64,000 nt of DNA from Streptomyces sp. BA2 (lineage in GTDB: Bacteria > Actinomycetota > Actinomycetes > Streptomycetales > Streptomycetaceae), in the NCBI RefSeq assembly GCF_009769735.1, contig NZ_WSRO01000002.1, positions 4,166,001 through 4,230,000 of the forward strand. Direction: 5' to 3'. Made by a program: the position numbers and the translations under genes. Each line of letters starts with the position of its first letter. Position 1 is the stretch's first letter. The notes under the pieces are model-generated. The model was not told the DNA's origin. It made no database searches and worked only from the letters and a program-made list of their open reading frames with translations. Below are positions 16,347-25,965 of this stretch, piece by piece.

Positions 16347-16838
16347 GTGGTGAGCGAGAAGAACGACCCGAGTCTCTGGGAGGGCTTCAAGGCCTTCCTG
16401 ATGCGCGGCAATGTCGTCGACCTGGCGGTCGCGGTGGTCATCGGAGCCGCGTTCACGAACATCGTGAACTCCGTGGTGAAGGGTGTCATCAACCCGCTGG
16501 TCGGTGCCTTCGGTACGAAGGATCTCGATCACTACAGCTCGTGCCTGAAAGCCCCGTGCCAGATGAACGACGCGGGGGAGGTCACCAGCGGCATCCCGAT
16601 CATGTGGGGCACGGTCCTCAGCGCGACCCTCAGCTTCGTGATCACCGCGGCCGTCGTCTACTTCCTGATGGTGCTGCCCATGGCCAAGTATCTGGCGAGG
16701 CAGGCCGCGCGGAAGGCCGCGAAGGAGGGCACGCAGGAGGTCATCGAGATCTCGGAGCTGGAGGTCCTCAAGGAGATCCGCGACGCCCTGGTTGCTCAGC
16801 AGCGCGGCTCGGGGCACGACGAGCACGACGAGCGGTAG
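16347..16838 (+). CDS. mscL: Large-conductance mechanosensitive channel MscL
   Basis: A 163-residue homopentameric channel that opens under hypo-osmotic membrane tension. The signature [22 protein letters not shown] (N-terminal amphipathic helix and TM1) and the [20 protein letters not shown] pore segment are exact family features; TM2 is [20 protein letters not shown], followed by a charged cytoplasmic helix. GTG start with GAAAGG upstream. The periplasmic loop carries two Cys (SCLKAPC), as often in actinobacteria. Confidence 0.96.
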   Translation: MVSEKNDPSLWEGFKAFLMRGNVVDLAVAVVIGAAFTNIVNSVVKGVINPLVGAFGTKDLDHYSSCLKAPCQMNDAGEVTSGIPIMWGTVLSATLSFVITAAVVYFLMVLPMAKYLARQAARKAAKEGTQEVIEISELEVLKEIRDALVAQQRGSGHDEHDER

Positions 16839-16845
16839 AGCGGGC

Positions 16846-17073
16846 TCAGAAGTGGTGGGGCGGCTTCTCGTCGAGGAAGCGCGCCAGGTCGGCGGCGCTG
16901 TCGCCGCCGACCGGAGGCCGCTCACCCCACCCGCGGTCCGTGTCGTCCGAAGACTGCTGCGACAGGGGGTCGTCGAAAACCAGGGCGCTCTTCGGCTTCT
17001 TCGGCGCCTCGGAGCCCTTCGGGGTCTCCGATTCCTTCGGATCGCGCGGTTCGGGGGCGGGGGCGGTGCTCAT
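16846..17073 (-). CDS. Small acidic conserved hypothetical protein
   Basis: A 75-residue protein, MSTAPAPEPRDPKESETPKG at the start, hydrophilic and Pro/Glu/Lys/Asp-rich, ending in DSAADLARFLDEKPPHHF. It has a clear ATG and codon use like its neighbours, so it is likely real. No domain recognised. It sits between mscL (convergent) and pflA (37 bp upstream, same strand) and may be a tail of the pfl transcript. Confidence 0.6.
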   Translation of the reverse strand: MSTAPAPEPRDPKESETPKGSEAPKKPKSALVFDDPLSQQSSDDTDRGWGERPPVGGDSAADLARFLDEKPPHHF

Positions 17074-17110
17074 GTATCCAGGGTACGTCCGTGGGGCGCC
17101 GCTGCGGCGG

Positions 17111-17893
17111 TCAGACAGCCGTGAGCCCCTGAGCTGCGAAGATCTCCTTGGCGGCGGCCACCTGTCCGGGGGTGGGCGAGGTGGTGTCGCGCAGGGTGAA
17201 GTCCTTGCCGATGGCGTCCCACTTCGCCTCGCCCAGCTTGTGGAAGGGCAGCACGTCGACGCGCGAGACGTTGCCGAGCGAGGCGGCGAAGCGGGCGACG
17301 CCCTCGACGTTCTCCGGGTCGTCGGTGAGGCCGGGGACGAGGACGAAGCGCACCCAGACGTCCTTGCCGAGGCCTGCGAGGCGGCGGGCGAAGTCGAGGG
17401 TGGGCCGCAGCGGACGCCCGGTGACCTTCTTGTACGTCTCGCGGTCCCAGGACTTGATGTCGAGGAGCACGAGGTCGACATCACGGAGCAGGGCCTCGGT
17501 GGCGCGCACGCCGAGGAAGCCGGAGGTGTCGAGGGCGGTGTGCAGACCCAGCTCGTGCTTCAGGCGGTGCAGCAGTTCGCCGGTGAAGACGGGCTGCAGG
17601 AGAGGTTCGCCGCCGCTGACGGTGGCTCCGCCGCCTGCCGCCGAGATGAACTTGGTGTACTTGGCGGCCTCCGCGATCACGTCGTCGGCGGTGGTCCGCT
17701 TGCCGTCCCGTATCCGCCAGGTGTCGGGGTTGTGGCAGTACAGACAGGTCAGCGGGCACCCCGAGAGGAACGTGACGAAGCGGGTGCCGGGGCCGTCGAC
17801 GCCGGTGGACAGGTCCCAGGAGTGGAGGGATCCGGTGACGGGGCGCCGGGTGACCGCGGCCGCCGGGGTCACCGTGTCGAGCAGGACAGCCAT
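17111..17893 (-). CDS. pflA: Pyruvate formate-lyase activating enzyme (radical SAM)
   Basis: A 260-residue radical SAM enzyme that installs the glycyl radical on PflB. FLSGCPLTCLYCHNPDTW contains the CxxxCxxC 4Fe-4S motif (Cys spacing 3 and 2, with aromatic YC as in PflA), GATVSGGEPLLQP is the SAM-binding GGE, and LHTALDTSGFLG and DLVLLDIKSWD are typical of the family. It starts 24 bp after pflB on the same strand, so the two are an operon. Confidence 0.95.
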   Translation of the reverse strand: MAVLLDTVTPAAAVTRRPVTGSLHSWDLSTGVDGPGTRFVTFLSGCPLTCLYCHNPDTWRIRDGKRTTADDVIAEAAKYTKFISAAGGGATVSGGEPLLQPVFTGELLHRLKHELGLHTALDTSGFLGVRATEALLRDVDLVLLDIKSWDRETYKKVTGRPLRPTLDFARRLAGLGKDVWVRFVLVPGLTDDPENVEGVARFAASLGNVSRVDVLPFHKLGEAKWDAIGKDFTLRDTTSPTPGQVAAAKEIFAAQGLTAV

Positions 17894-17917
17894 GGCAGAA
17901 CTCCCGAACTGGTGGGC

Positions 17918-20188
17918 TCAGAGGGAGCCGTGGAAGGTGCGGTTGATGACGTCGAGCTGCTGGTCGCGGGTCAGGCGGATGAAGTTGACCGCGTAGCCGG
18001 AGACCCGGATGGTCAGCTGCGGGTAGTTCTCCGGGTGCTCCATGGCCTCCTGAAGGGTCGCCTTGTCGAGCACGTTGACGTTCATGTGGAAGCCGTCGCT
18101 GGCCATGAAGCCGTCGAGGACTCCGGAGAGGTTCTGGATCCTCTCGCCGGGGGTGCGGCCCAGGGCGTCCGGCGTGATCGTGTTGGTGAGCGAGATGCCG
18201 TCCTCGGCGTCGTCGTAGTCGAGCTTGGCGACCGACAGCGCGGAGGCGATGTAGCCGTGCTCGTCACGGCCGTTCATCGGGTTGGCGCCGGGGGCGAACG
18301 GCTCGCCCGCGCGGCGGCCGTCGGGGGTGTTGCCGGTCTTCTTGCCGTAGACGACGTTCGAGGTGATCGTCAGGACGGACTGGGTGTGCACCGCGTTCCG
18401 GTAGGTCGGGTGCTGCCGGATCTTGCCCATGAAGTCCGAGACGATGCGCTGGGCGATGTGGTCGGCACGGTCGTCGTTGTTGCCGTAGGCGGGGTAGTCG
18501 CCCTCGATCTCGTAGTCGACGGCGAGGCCCGTCTCGTCGCGGATGACCTTGACCTTGGCGTGCTTGATGGCGGAGAGCGAGTCGGCGGCCACGGACAGGC
18601 CCGCGATGCCGCACGCCATCGTGCGCAGGATCTCCTGGTCGTGCAGCGCCATCTCCAGGCGCTCGTAGGCGTACTTGTCGTGCATGTAGTGGATGACGTT
18701 CAGCGCGTGGACGTACGTCTTGCCGAGCCAGCCGAGCATCGCGTCGTAGCGCTCGACGACGGTGCCGTAGTCCAGGTAGTCGCCCTCGATGGGCTCGAAG
18801 CCCTCGACGACGCGCTTACCGGTCTTCTCGTCGCGGCCGCCGTTGATCGCGTAGAGCAGGGCCTTGGCGACGTTGACGCGGGCTCCGAAGAACTGCATCT
18901 GCTTGCCGACGGCCATCGCCGACACACAGCAGGCGATCGCGGTGTCGTCGCCGTACTTGGGTCGCATCAGGTCGTCGGACTCGAACTGGATGGCCGAGGT
19001 GTCGATGGCGACCTTGGCGGCGAAGTCCTTGAAGCCCTTGGGCAGTTCGCGTGCCCAGAAGACCGTCAGGTTCGGCTCGGGGGCGGGGCCCAGGTTGTAG
19101 AGGGTCTGCAGGGCGCGGAACGTGGTGCGGGAGACCAGCGGGCGACCGTCCTCGCCGATGCCGGCCATCGACCAGGTGACCCAGGTCGGGTCGCCGGAGA
19201 AGCCTTCGTTGTACTCCGGGGTGCGCAGGAAGCGGACGATGCGGAGCTTGGTGACGAAGTCGTCGATGAACTCCTGGGCCTCGGCCTCGGTGATGCGGCC
19301 GGACTCGATGTCGCGCTGGAGGTAGATGTCGAGGAAGTTGTCGATGCGGCCGATCGACATGGCCGCGCCGTTCTGCTCCTTCACGGCGGCCAGGTAGGCG
19401 AAGTACAGCCACTGGACGGCCTCGCGGCCGGTGGTGGCGGGGCCCGAGATGTCGTAGCCGTACGACATCGCCATGGCTTTCAGCTCGCCCAGGGCCTTGA
19501 TCTGCTCGGAGGTCTCCTCGCGGGCGCGGATGACCTCCTCGGTGGCCCACTCCTCGCCCAGCTGGGCCTTGTCGGCCTCCTTCGCGGCGATGAGGCGGTC
19601 GACTCCGTAGAGCGCGACGCGGCGGTAGTCGCCGATGATGCGGCCTCGGCCGTAGGCGTCGGGCAGGCCGGTGATGATGCCGGAGGAGCGGCAGGCGCGG
19701 ATCTCGGGCGTGTAGGCGTCGAAGACACCTTCGTTGTGGGTCTTGCGGAGGTGCGTGTAGACCTCCTTGACCTGGGGGTCGGCCTCGTAGCCGTAGGCGT
19801 TGAGTGCGCTTTCGACCATCCGCCAGCCGCCGGCCGGCATGATGGCGCGCTTGAGCGGGGCGTCTGTCTGGAGGCCGACGATCAGGTCCGCGTGGTCGGC
19901 GGCGGTTCCGTCGACGTAGCCGGGGCCGAAGGCGTCGATGCGGGACGGGGTCTTCACGTCGACGTCGTGGATGCCGCGCTCGTTCTCCGCGGGGAACATC
20001 GACAGGAGCCTCTGCCAGGCCTGGGTGGTGCGTTCGGTCGGCCCTGCCAAAAAGGAGTCGTCGCCCTCGTACGGGGTGTAGTTCTGCTGCACGAAGTCGC
20101 GGACGTCGATGGCGTCCCGCCACAGGCCGCCCTTGAAGCCGTCCCATGCCTCGCCGTGCACTGTTGCTTCCGCAGGAGTGGCAGTCAT
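17918..20188 (-). CDS. pflB: Formate acetyltransferase (pyruvate formate-lyase)
   Basis: A 756-residue glycyl radical enzyme: pyruvate + CoA gives acetyl-CoA + formate without NADH, in the cytoplasm under anoxia. The catalytic Cys pair is visible in [20 protein letters not shown], and the radical glycine in [20 protein letters not shown] near the C-terminus. Length matches E. coli PflB (760). ATG 20188 ([10 protein letters not shown]) is followed by WDGFKGGLW, the conserved N-terminus, so the longer open frame upstream is not used. Both partner genes (activase, nitrate/nitrite carrier) are adjacent. Oxygen cleaves the radical form, which makes its presence in a Streptomyces notable. Confidence 0.96.
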   Translation of the reverse strand: MTATPAEATVHGEAWDGFKGGLWRDAIDVRDFVQQNYTPYEGDDSFLAGPTERTTQAWQRLLSMFPAENERGIHDVDVKTPSRIDAFGPGYVDGTAADHADLIVGLQTDAPLKRAIMPAGGWRMVESALNAYGYEADPQVKEVYTHLRKTHNEGVFDAYTPEIRACRSSGIITGLPDAYGRGRIIGDYRRVALYGVDRLIAAKEADKAQLGEEWATEEVIRAREETSEQIKALGELKAMAMSYGYDISGPATTGREAVQWLYFAYLAAVKEQNGAAMSIGRIDNFLDIYLQRDIESGRITEAEAQEFIDDFVTKLRIVRFLRTPEYNEGFSGDPTWVTWSMAGIGEDGRPLVSRTTFRALQTLYNLGPAPEPNLTVFWARELPKGFKDFAAKVAIDTSAIQFESDDLMRPKYGDDTAIACCVSAMAVGKQMQFFGARVNVAKALLYAINGGRDEKTGKRVVEGFEPIEGDYLDYGTVVERYDAMLGWLGKTYVHALNVIHYMHDKYAYERLEMALHDQEILRTMACGIAGLSVAADSLSAIKHAKVKVIRDETGLAVDYEIEGDYPAYGNNDDRADHIAQRIVSDFMGKIRQHPTYRNAVHTQSVLTITSNVVYGKKTGNTPDGRRAGEPFAPGANPMNGRDEHGYIASALSVAKLDYDDAEDGISLTNTITPDALGRTPGERIQNLSGVLDGFMASDGFHMNVNVLDKATLQEAMEHPENYPQLTIRVSGYAVNFIRLTRDQQLDVINRTFHGSL

Positions 20189-20240
20189 GGCCCGCACCTT
20201 TCGTGTCGCTTCGTCGCTATGCCTCCATTCCACTCCGGTT

Positions 20241-20250
20241 TGATCGATCA
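20241..20250. promoter_or_regulatory. Palindrome in the pflB upstream region
   Basis: TGATCGATCA is a 10-bp perfect palindrome 53-62 bp upstream of pflB, within the 213-bp narK-pflB gap that probably holds a separate pflB promoter. It resembles a compressed FNR-type site (TTGAT and ATCA with 2 instead of 4 bases between), so identity is uncertain. Confidence 0.3.
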
Positions 20251-20401
20251 GGAGGCCCGCAATGGTCCTGGATCGAGGGCTGAAAGTCCCTCTTCTTCGC
20301 GGCGATGGCCACACACAAGCGCCGGGACCGGAAAAGGAGGGTGGACCGAGTGCTCCCACACTCGGCCCACCCGGACCACACCGCTCACGCCGCCCGAGGC
20401 G

Positions 20402-21835
20402 TCAGCTCGGGGATTCCGCGCCCTTGCGGGCGTAGAACCACCAGCAGACCGCGATACAGCTGGCGTAGAAGGCCACGAAGCCCCACATCGCGCTGGTGAC
20501 CGCGAAGTTGGCGAACATCGCCGGGATGAAGAAGAAGCCGTAGGCCGCGATAGCGGAGGTGAAGCCGGTGACAGCGCCCGCTTCCATCTCGGACTGCTTC
20601 AGCGCCTTCGTGTAGGCGGGGGTGCCCTCCGTCAGGCCCTTCAGGTGCTGGGAGCGGAAGATCACCGGGATCTGGCGGAACGTCGAGCCGTTGCCGATGC
20701 CCGAGAAGAAGAACGCGCACAGGAAGCAGATGAAGAAGCCCCAGAAGTTGCCGTTGTCGCCTCCGGAGGGGAGGAAGTTGATGACGCCGATGATCGAGAG
20801 CGCCATGCCGACGAACGAGATGATGGTGACCCTGGCGCCGCCGATCTTGTCGGCGATCCAGCCGCCTGCCCAGCGGGCGAGCGCGCCCACGGCCGGGCCC
20901 ATCCACGCGTACGTGGCCGCGGAGTAGGCCGCGTCGATCGGCGTGAACGTGGTCTTGATGAGCATCGGCAGAGCTGCCGCGAAGCCGATGAAGGAACCGA
21001 ACGTGCCGACGTAGAGCCAGGTCATCAGCCAGTTGTGCTTGCGCTTGAAGATGATCTTCTGCTGGCTGAAGGGGGTCGACGCGACCTTCAGGTCGTTCTG
21101 GCCGAACCACGCGACGGCGGCCAGGATCACCAGGACGGGCACCCACAGGAACGCGGCGTTCTGCAGCCACACGGGCGTGCCGTCCGCCTTGTGCTGGGCC
21201 GAGCCGACCGCGAGGACCGAGCTGGTGATGACGATCGGGGTGACCAGCTGGACGACGGAGACACCGAGGTTGCCGAGGCCGCCGTTGATGCCGGTGGCGT
21301 TGCCCTTGTCGCGCTTGGGGAAGAAGAAGCCGATGTTGGCCAGGGACGAGGCGAAGTTCGCGCCGCCGACACCGCAGAGGGCCGCGATGGCGATCATCAC
21401 GCCGTACGAGGTGTTCGGGTCCTGCACCGCGATGCCGAGCCAGATCAGCGGGATGACCAGGACGACCGTGGAGTGCGCGGTGAAGCGGCGCTGGCCGATC
21501 ATCGGGCCGAGGAAGGTGTAGAAGACGCGCGCCGTGCCGCCCGTGAGGCCGGGGACGGCCGTCAGCCAGAACAGCTGCGAGGTGGAGAAACCGAAGCCGA
21601 CGTCCTTGAGGTTGGTCGCCGTGACCGACCACACCTGCCAGACGACGAACGCGACCAGGAGCGCGGGGACGGCGATCCACAGGTTGCGGGCGGCGACCTT
21701 CTTGCCGATGGACTTCCAGAAGAGCTCGTTCTCCGGCTCCCAGTCGGTGATGGTCTTGCCGGGGCGGTACTGCGCGGGGTCGTACGTACTGCTCGCTGGC
21801 GCGGTCCGCGTTTCTTGGGCGGCAGGCGATGTCAT
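20402..21835 (-). CDS. narK: NarK-type nitrate/nitrite transporter (MFS, NNP family)
   Basis: A 477-residue MFS carrier with 12 helices. After a hydrophilic N-terminus (YRPGKTITDWEPENELFWKS) come FSTSQLFWLTAVPGLTGGTA with RVFYTFLGPMIGQRR, then GGANFASSLANIGFFFPKRD with KGNATGINGGLGNLGVS. These are the two glycine-rich nitrate signature segments of the NNP family. It exchanges or symports nitrate/nitrite. No nitrate reductase gene is present in the window. Positioned upstream of pflBA on the same strand, which suggests a joint anaerobic role. Confidence 0.9.
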   Translation of the reverse strand: MTSPAAQETRTAPASSTYDPAQYRPGKTITDWEPENELFWKSIGKKVAARNLWIAVPALLVAFVVWQVWSVTATNLKDVGFGFSTSQLFWLTAVPGLTGGTARVFYTFLGPMIGQRRFTAHSTVVLVIPLIWLGIAVQDPNTSYGVMIAIAALCGVGGANFASSLANIGFFFPKRDKGNATGINGGLGNLGVSVVQLVTPIVITSSVLAVGSAQHKADGTPVWLQNAAFLWVPVLVILAAVAWFGQNDLKVASTPFSQQKIIFKRKHNWLMTWLYVGTFGSFIGFAAALPMLIKTTFTPIDAAYSAATYAWMGPAVGALARWAGGWIADKIGGARVTIISFVGMALSIIGVINFLPSGGDNGNFWGFFICFLCAFFFSGIGNGSTFRQIPVIFRSQHLKGLTEGTPAYTKALKQSEMEAGAVTGFTSAIAAYGFFFIPAMFANFAVTSAMWGFVAFYASCIAVCWWFYARKGAESPS

Positions 21836-22010
21836 GTTGGTTCCCAGTTCGCTACGGGTCCCGACCTTGCTCCGGGGCCTGACATTTCCACGGTCCCGTG
21901 CGCGGCTCTTGGCGAGCAGAGTCGTAGGGCATCAGCCGTCCAGCCCAAAGACACGAAGGTCAGAGGGCCTTCGGACCCGGTTCGGCGCAAGCCTCTGCTG
22001 TGCTGGCCGC

Positions 22011-23216
22011 ATGACGTCCACACCGGCCCCCGGGCCGACACCAGCACCACCTCCCCCATCCGCCACTGTGCGGCCCCTTCGCGCACGCGGGCGCGAGGAA
22101 GCTCATCGGGCCGCGACTCCGCTGGAGCTCTTCTTCGACCTCTGTTTCGTCGTGGCGGTCGCGCAGGCCGGGGTGGAGCTCGTGCACGCCGTGGCCGAGG
22201 CGCACCCGGGCGAGGGCGTGCTCAATTACGCGATGGTGTTCTTCGCGCTGTTCTGGGCGTGGGTCAACTTCTCGTGGTTCGCGTCGGCGTACGACAACGA
22301 CGACGTCCTCTACCGCGTCGTCACGCTCGTACAGATCGCCGGTGTGCTCGTGTTCGCCGCGGGGGTCTCCAAGGGGTTCCAGGAGCACGACTTCCTGCTG
22401 ATCTGGCTCGGGTACCTGATCATGCGGGTCGCGCTCACCACCCAGTGGCTGCGTGTCGCCAAGTCGGCCACGGGCGCCGAGCGCACCACGGCTCTGCGGT
22501 ACGCGGGCGGAGTGCTGCTCTGTCAGGTCGGCTGGTCGGGACTGCTGTTCCTGCCCGAGGGCGCACGCCCCTGGCTGTTCCTCGTGATGGCCATCGCGGA
22601 GATGTGCGTGCCCGTGTTCGCGGAGCGCGTCTACACCACGGCCTGGCATCCGCACCACATCTCGGAGCGGTACGGCCTGTTCACGATCATCGTGCTCGGC
22701 GAGACGATCGCGGCGGCGACCATCGCCGTGAAGTCCGGCATCGAGGAGAACGACGCGCTCGGCGAACTTCTGCCCATCGCGGCGGGCGGCCTCCTGATGG
22801 TCTTCGCCGCGTGGTGGATCTACTTCGTCGTCCCCATCCACGGCCGCCTGCGCAGCAACCGCCAGGCGTTCCTGTGGGGATACGGGCACTACGTCATCCT
22901 CGGCGCGGCCGCCGCGATCGGCGCCGGGCTGGAGGTCGCCGTCGAGGAGGCCGTCGGCAAGGCGCACATCTCGACGCTCGCCGCGTCCGCGGCCGTGACC
23001 GTGCCGATGGCGTTGTATCTCCTCACCGTCTGGCTGCTGCACTCCCGTTACTACAAGGTGGGCCTCGCGCAGCAACTCGTGCTGCCCGCCAGTGCGTTGG
23101 CGACCCTGGCGAGTACGTTCGCCGGGCGCTGGGCCGTCCTGGTCGCGGGGCTCGTGGCGACGGCCACCGTCGCGACCGGCGTGACGCTCACCAGCCGGAT
23201 GGGACGCCGCGCATGA
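22011..23216 (+). CDS. Low temperature requirement protein A (LtrA) family membrane protein
   Basis: A 401-residue polytopic membrane protein. TPLELFFDLCFVVAVAQAGV is the LtrA opening signature (ELFFDL), followed by FFALFWAWVNFSWFASAYDN and YGLFTIIVLGETIAAATIAV, both family hallmarks. Function is unknown; Listeria ltrA was linked to growth in the cold. ATG 22011 after a Pro/Ala-rich lead was preferred to the longer open frame overlapping narK. Divergent from narK. Confidence 0.9.
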   Translation: MTSTPAPGPTPAPPPPSATVRPLRARGREEAHRAATPLELFFDLCFVVAVAQAGVELVHAVAEAHPGEGVLNYAMVFFALFWAWVNFSWFASAYDNDDVLYRVVTLVQIAGVLVFAAGVSKGFQEHDFLLIWLGYLIMRVALTTQWLRVAKSATGAERTTALRYAGGVLLCQVGWSGLLFLPEGARPWLFLVMAIAEMCVPVFAERVYTTAWHPHHISERYGLFTIIVLGETIAAATIAVKSGIEENDALGELLPIAAGGLLMVFAAWWIYFVVPIHGRLRSNRQAFLWGYGHYVILGAAAAIGAGLEVAVEEAVGKAHISTLAASAAVTVPMALYLLTVWLLHSRYYKVGLAQQLVLPASALATLASTFAGRWAVLVAGLVATATVATGVTLTSRMGRRA

Positions 23217-23282
23217 CACTTACCAGCCGGATGGGCGCCGGGCGACAGCCGCGCAACTCCCCCTCGTGATACGCAAGTCGGC

Positions 23283-24323
23283 ATGACCTCCCACTCCCTC
23301 ACCGACGTATCGGGCCTCCGCGTAGGCCACACGACCCTCACCCACGAAGGCCACCTCACCGGCACCACCGTCGTGCTCGCCCCGGCGGGCGGCGCCGTCG
23401 CGGCCGTGGATGTGCGCGGCGGCGGCCCCGGCACCCGTGAGACCGACGCCCTCGACCCCCGCAATCTGGTGCAGCGCGTCGAGGCCGTCGTGCTGACCGG
23501 CGGCAGCGCGTACGGCCTGGACTCCGCGACCGGCGTGATGGCGTGGCTGGAGGAGCAGGGCCGCGGCGTGCGGGTCGGCCCCGATCCCTCCCACGTCGTT
23601 CCCGTGGTCCCGGCAGCCTGCGTCTTCGACCTGGGCCGCGGCGGCGACTTCACGGCACGCCCCGACGCCTCGACGGGGCGTGCCGCGGTGGAGGCCGCCG
23701 CGGGCAGCGAGCCGTTCACCCCCGTCGAGGAGGGGAACGTGGGCGCGGGCACCGGAGCCGTGGTCGGCAAGGTCAAGGGCGGTATCGGCAGCGCGAGCGT
23801 CAGGCTGGAGTCGGGCGTCACGGTCGCCGCCCTGGTCGTGGCGAACGCGGCGGGTTCGGGGGTCGATGCGCAGACGGGCGCCCTGTACGGGCGGTACTTC
23901 GAGGGACGGCGGGTGACCTACCCCGACCCCGAGGTACATGAGGAGGCCACGCGCCGCCTCGCCGAAGCCGCCGCCGCCGCCGGGAACGGGCCTCCCCCGC
24001 TGAACACCACCCTGGCCGTGGTCGCCACGGACGCCGAACTCACCAAGGCGCAGGCGCAGAAGCTCGCCGGCACATCGCACGACGGCATGGCACGCGCCGT
24101 GCGCCCCGTCCACCTCCTCAACGACGGGGACACCGTCTTCGCCCTCGCGACCGGTGAGCGCCCGCTGCCGGGGGCCGGGCAGAACCCTCTCGCCCTGAAC
24201 GAGATCCTCGCGGCGGGCGCGGACATGGTGACGGCGGCGATCGTCCGGGCGCTCCTGGCCGCGGAGTCCGTCCAGACGCCGGGCGGCAGCTTCCCCTCGT
24301 ACCGCGATCTCTACAACAAATAG
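23283..24323 (+). CDS. P1 family peptidase (DmpA/BapA-like aminopeptidase)
   Basis: A 346-residue self-processing Ntn-type aminopeptidase. DVSGLRVGHTTL opens as in L-aminopeptidase/D-esterases; VLTGGSAYGLDSATGVMAWL and EEGNVGAGTGAVVGKVKGGI are the conserved glycine-rich segments, and AALVVANAAGSGVDAQTG surrounds the expected autoprocessing region. LNTTLAVVATDAELTKAQAQ is typical of the C-terminal part. Cytoplasmic, acts on N-terminal or beta-amino acid peptides. ATG 23283 has no ribosome site; a TACGCA hexamer lies seven bases upstream. Confidence 0.9.
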   Translation: MTSHSLTDVSGLRVGHTTLTHEGHLTGTTVVLAPAGGAVAAVDVRGGGPGTRETDALDPRNLVQRVEAVVLTGGSAYGLDSATGVMAWLEEQGRGVRVGPDPSHVVPVVPAACVFDLGRGGDFTARPDASTGRAAVEAAAGSEPFTPVEEGNVGAGTGAVVGKVKGGIGSASVRLESGVTVAALVVANAAGSGVDAQTGALYGRYFEGRRVTYPDPEVHEEATRRLAEAAAAAGNGPPPLNTTLAVVATDAELTKAQAQKLAGTSHDGMARAVRPVHLLNDGDTVFALATGERPLPGAGQNPLALNEILAAGADMVTAAIVRALLAAESVQTPGGSFPSYRDLYNK

Positions 24324-24403
24324 CTCCCCAACAACGAATAGCCCCTAAAGGAACCCCTAAGGGAATTCCCAGAAAGAACAGCTACAAATAGCCCCAGGAC
24401 ACA

Positions 24404-24425
24404 GCCCGTTGGGCCGCCGACGGGC
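24404..24425 (+). terminator. Hairpin after the P1 peptidase gene
   Basis: GCCCGTTGG and CCGACGGGC pair around GCCG (one G-U). It is 80 bp after the peptidase stop. The intervening sequence holds three copies of an AATAGCYCC-like motif and no gene. Confidence 0.55.
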
Positions 24426-24544
24426 CATGTCCATGTGCCCGCCCTCACATCAAGCGGACGGAACCTTTCCGCCTGCAGGCCGCTCTTAACCCTTACTGGA
24501 CCAGAACACGCACTTCGCACAAAAACACAACGATGGAGCAGCCC

Positions 24545-25762
24545 GTGACAACGTCGCACATAGCCAAGCCCCGGCGGCGCACCCTCCTGCCGGCCACCGC
24601 GCTCGCCGCCGTGGGTGCGCTCTCCCTCACGGCCTGCGGCGGCGACGCGAACGGCGACAGCGACGGCAAGGACGGCAAGACCAAGACCCAGGGCGCCGAC
24701 ATCACCATCTCGGCGAAGGACGGCTCCACCGGCGCCTCCATCAACGCCACCGGCGTCAAGGTCGAGGGCGGCAAGCTGACCGAGGTGAAGATGACCCTGG
24801 TCTCCACCGGGGCGGCGGTCGACGGCACGCTCTCCGCCGACGGCACCAACTGGAAGCCCAAGGCCCAGCTGGAGCGCGGCATGAAGTACAAGATCGAGGC
24901 CAACGCCAAGGACGGCAAGGGCAAGGAAGCCACCGAGAACTCGATCTTCACCACCGTCTCGAAGGCCAACAGCTTCATCGGCAGTTACACCCCCGACGGC
25001 GGCACGAAGGTCGGCGTCGGCATGCCGGTCTCCTTCAACTTCGACAAGGCGATCACCGAGAAGCAGTCCGTCCAGTCGCACATCAAGGTCACCTCCGACA
25101 GCGGCCAGAAGGTCGTGGGCCACTGGTTCGGCAACCAGCGCCTCGACTTCAGGCCCGAGGAGTACTGGAAGGCCGGCTCCAAGGTCACGATGAAGATCGA
25201 CCTGGAGGGCGTGAAGGGCGCGGACGGCGCCACCGGCGTACAGAACAAGACGGTCACCTTCACCGTCGGCCGCGCGCAGGTCTCCACGGTCGACGTGAAC
25301 GCCAAGAAGATGACGGTCGAGCGCGACGGCAAGGTCATCAAGACCATCCCGATCTCCGCGGGCAGCCCGGAGAACCCCACGTACAACGGGAAAATGGTGA
25401 TCTCCGAGAAGTTCACGCAGACCCGTATGAACGGCGACACGGTCGGCTTCGGCGGTGAGTACGACATCAAGGACGTCCCGCACGCGATGCGCCTGTCGTC
25501 CTCCGGCACCTTCATCCACGGCAACTACTGGGGCTCGCCCTCGATCTTCGGCAGCGCCAACACCAGCCACGGCTGCGTCGGCCTTCAGGACGCGCAGGGC
25601 GCGGGCGACTCCAGCACGCCGGGCGCGTGGTTCTACGACAACTCCCTCATCGGGGACATCGTGACGGTCAAGGGCTCCCCGGACGAGACCATCGCCCCGG
25701 ACAACGGCCTCAACGGCTGGAACATGTCCTGGAGCGAGTGGACGGCGGGCAGCGCGGGCTGA
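24545..25762 (+). CDS. L,D-transpeptidase lipoprotein (YkuD)
   Basis: A 405-residue exported lipoprotein that cross-links peptidoglycan through 3-3 bonds or anchors proteins. The signal peptide ends in a lipobox LSLTAC (Cys about 31). Two Ig-like domains follow (about 50-260; GADITISAKDGSTGASINAT and SFNFDKAITEKQSVQSHIKV), then the YkuD domain (about 265-390) with FIHGNYWGSPS and ANTSHGCVGL, giving the HG...SHGC catalytic His/Cys motif. This is the Ldt(Mt2)-like layout. GTG 24545 has GGAG at the right distance; ATG 24533 does not. Confidence 0.94.
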   Translation: MTTSHIAKPRRRTLLPATALAAVGALSLTACGGDANGDSDGKDGKTKTQGADITISAKDGSTGASINATGVKVEGGKLTEVKMTLVSTGAAVDGTLSADGTNWKPKAQLERGMKYKIEANAKDGKGKEATENSIFTTVSKANSFIGSYTPDGGTKVGVGMPVSFNFDKAITEKQSVQSHIKVTSDSGQKVVGHWFGNQRLDFRPEEYWKAGSKVTMKIDLEGVKGADGATGVQNKTVTFTVGRAQVSTVDVNAKKMTVERDGKVIKTIPISAGSPENPTYNGKMVISEKFTQTRMNGDTVGFGGEYDIKDVPHAMRLSSSGTFIHGNYWGSPSIFGSANTSHGCVGLQDAQGAGDSSTPGAWFYDNSLIGDIVTVKGSPDETIAPDNGLNGWNMSWSEWTAGSAG

Positions 25763-25785
25763 TCTACCGGCAGCGCGGGCTGATC
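25748..25785 (+). repeat. 17-bp tandem duplication across the ldt stop codon
   Basis: GGCAGCGCGGGCTGATC occurs at 25748-25764 and again at 25769-25785. The first copy encodes the last residues and TGA stop; the second lies just after it. Confidence 0.8.
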
Positions 25786-25846
25786 CCAGCCGCCCTTCCC
25801 GACCCTCCTGACCCTCTCACCAGGCCACTCACCAGGCCCAACACCG

Positions 25847-25877
25847 CGAGCCGCACGGGAACTTGCCGTGCGGCTCG
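25847..25877. terminator. Terminator hairpin downstream of the L,D-transpeptidase
   Basis: CGAGCCGCACGG and CCGTGCGGCTCG form a 12-bp stem with a 7-base loop, followed by TACGTTTTCC. Confidence 0.85.
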
Positions 25878-25965
25878 TACGTTTTCCGGTTCCCGGGCAT
25901 GATGTCCGACCCAGGGGCTACGGTATGCACTCACAAGGTGACATGCAGCAACGCCGGGAGAGACC

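Noticed and set aside
16205..23269. Uninterrupted plus-strand reading frame of over 2300 codons
   Set aside because: It is antisense to pflA, pflB and narK and runs on through LtrA in another frame. GC-rich third positions remove stops; the translation has no family-like content.
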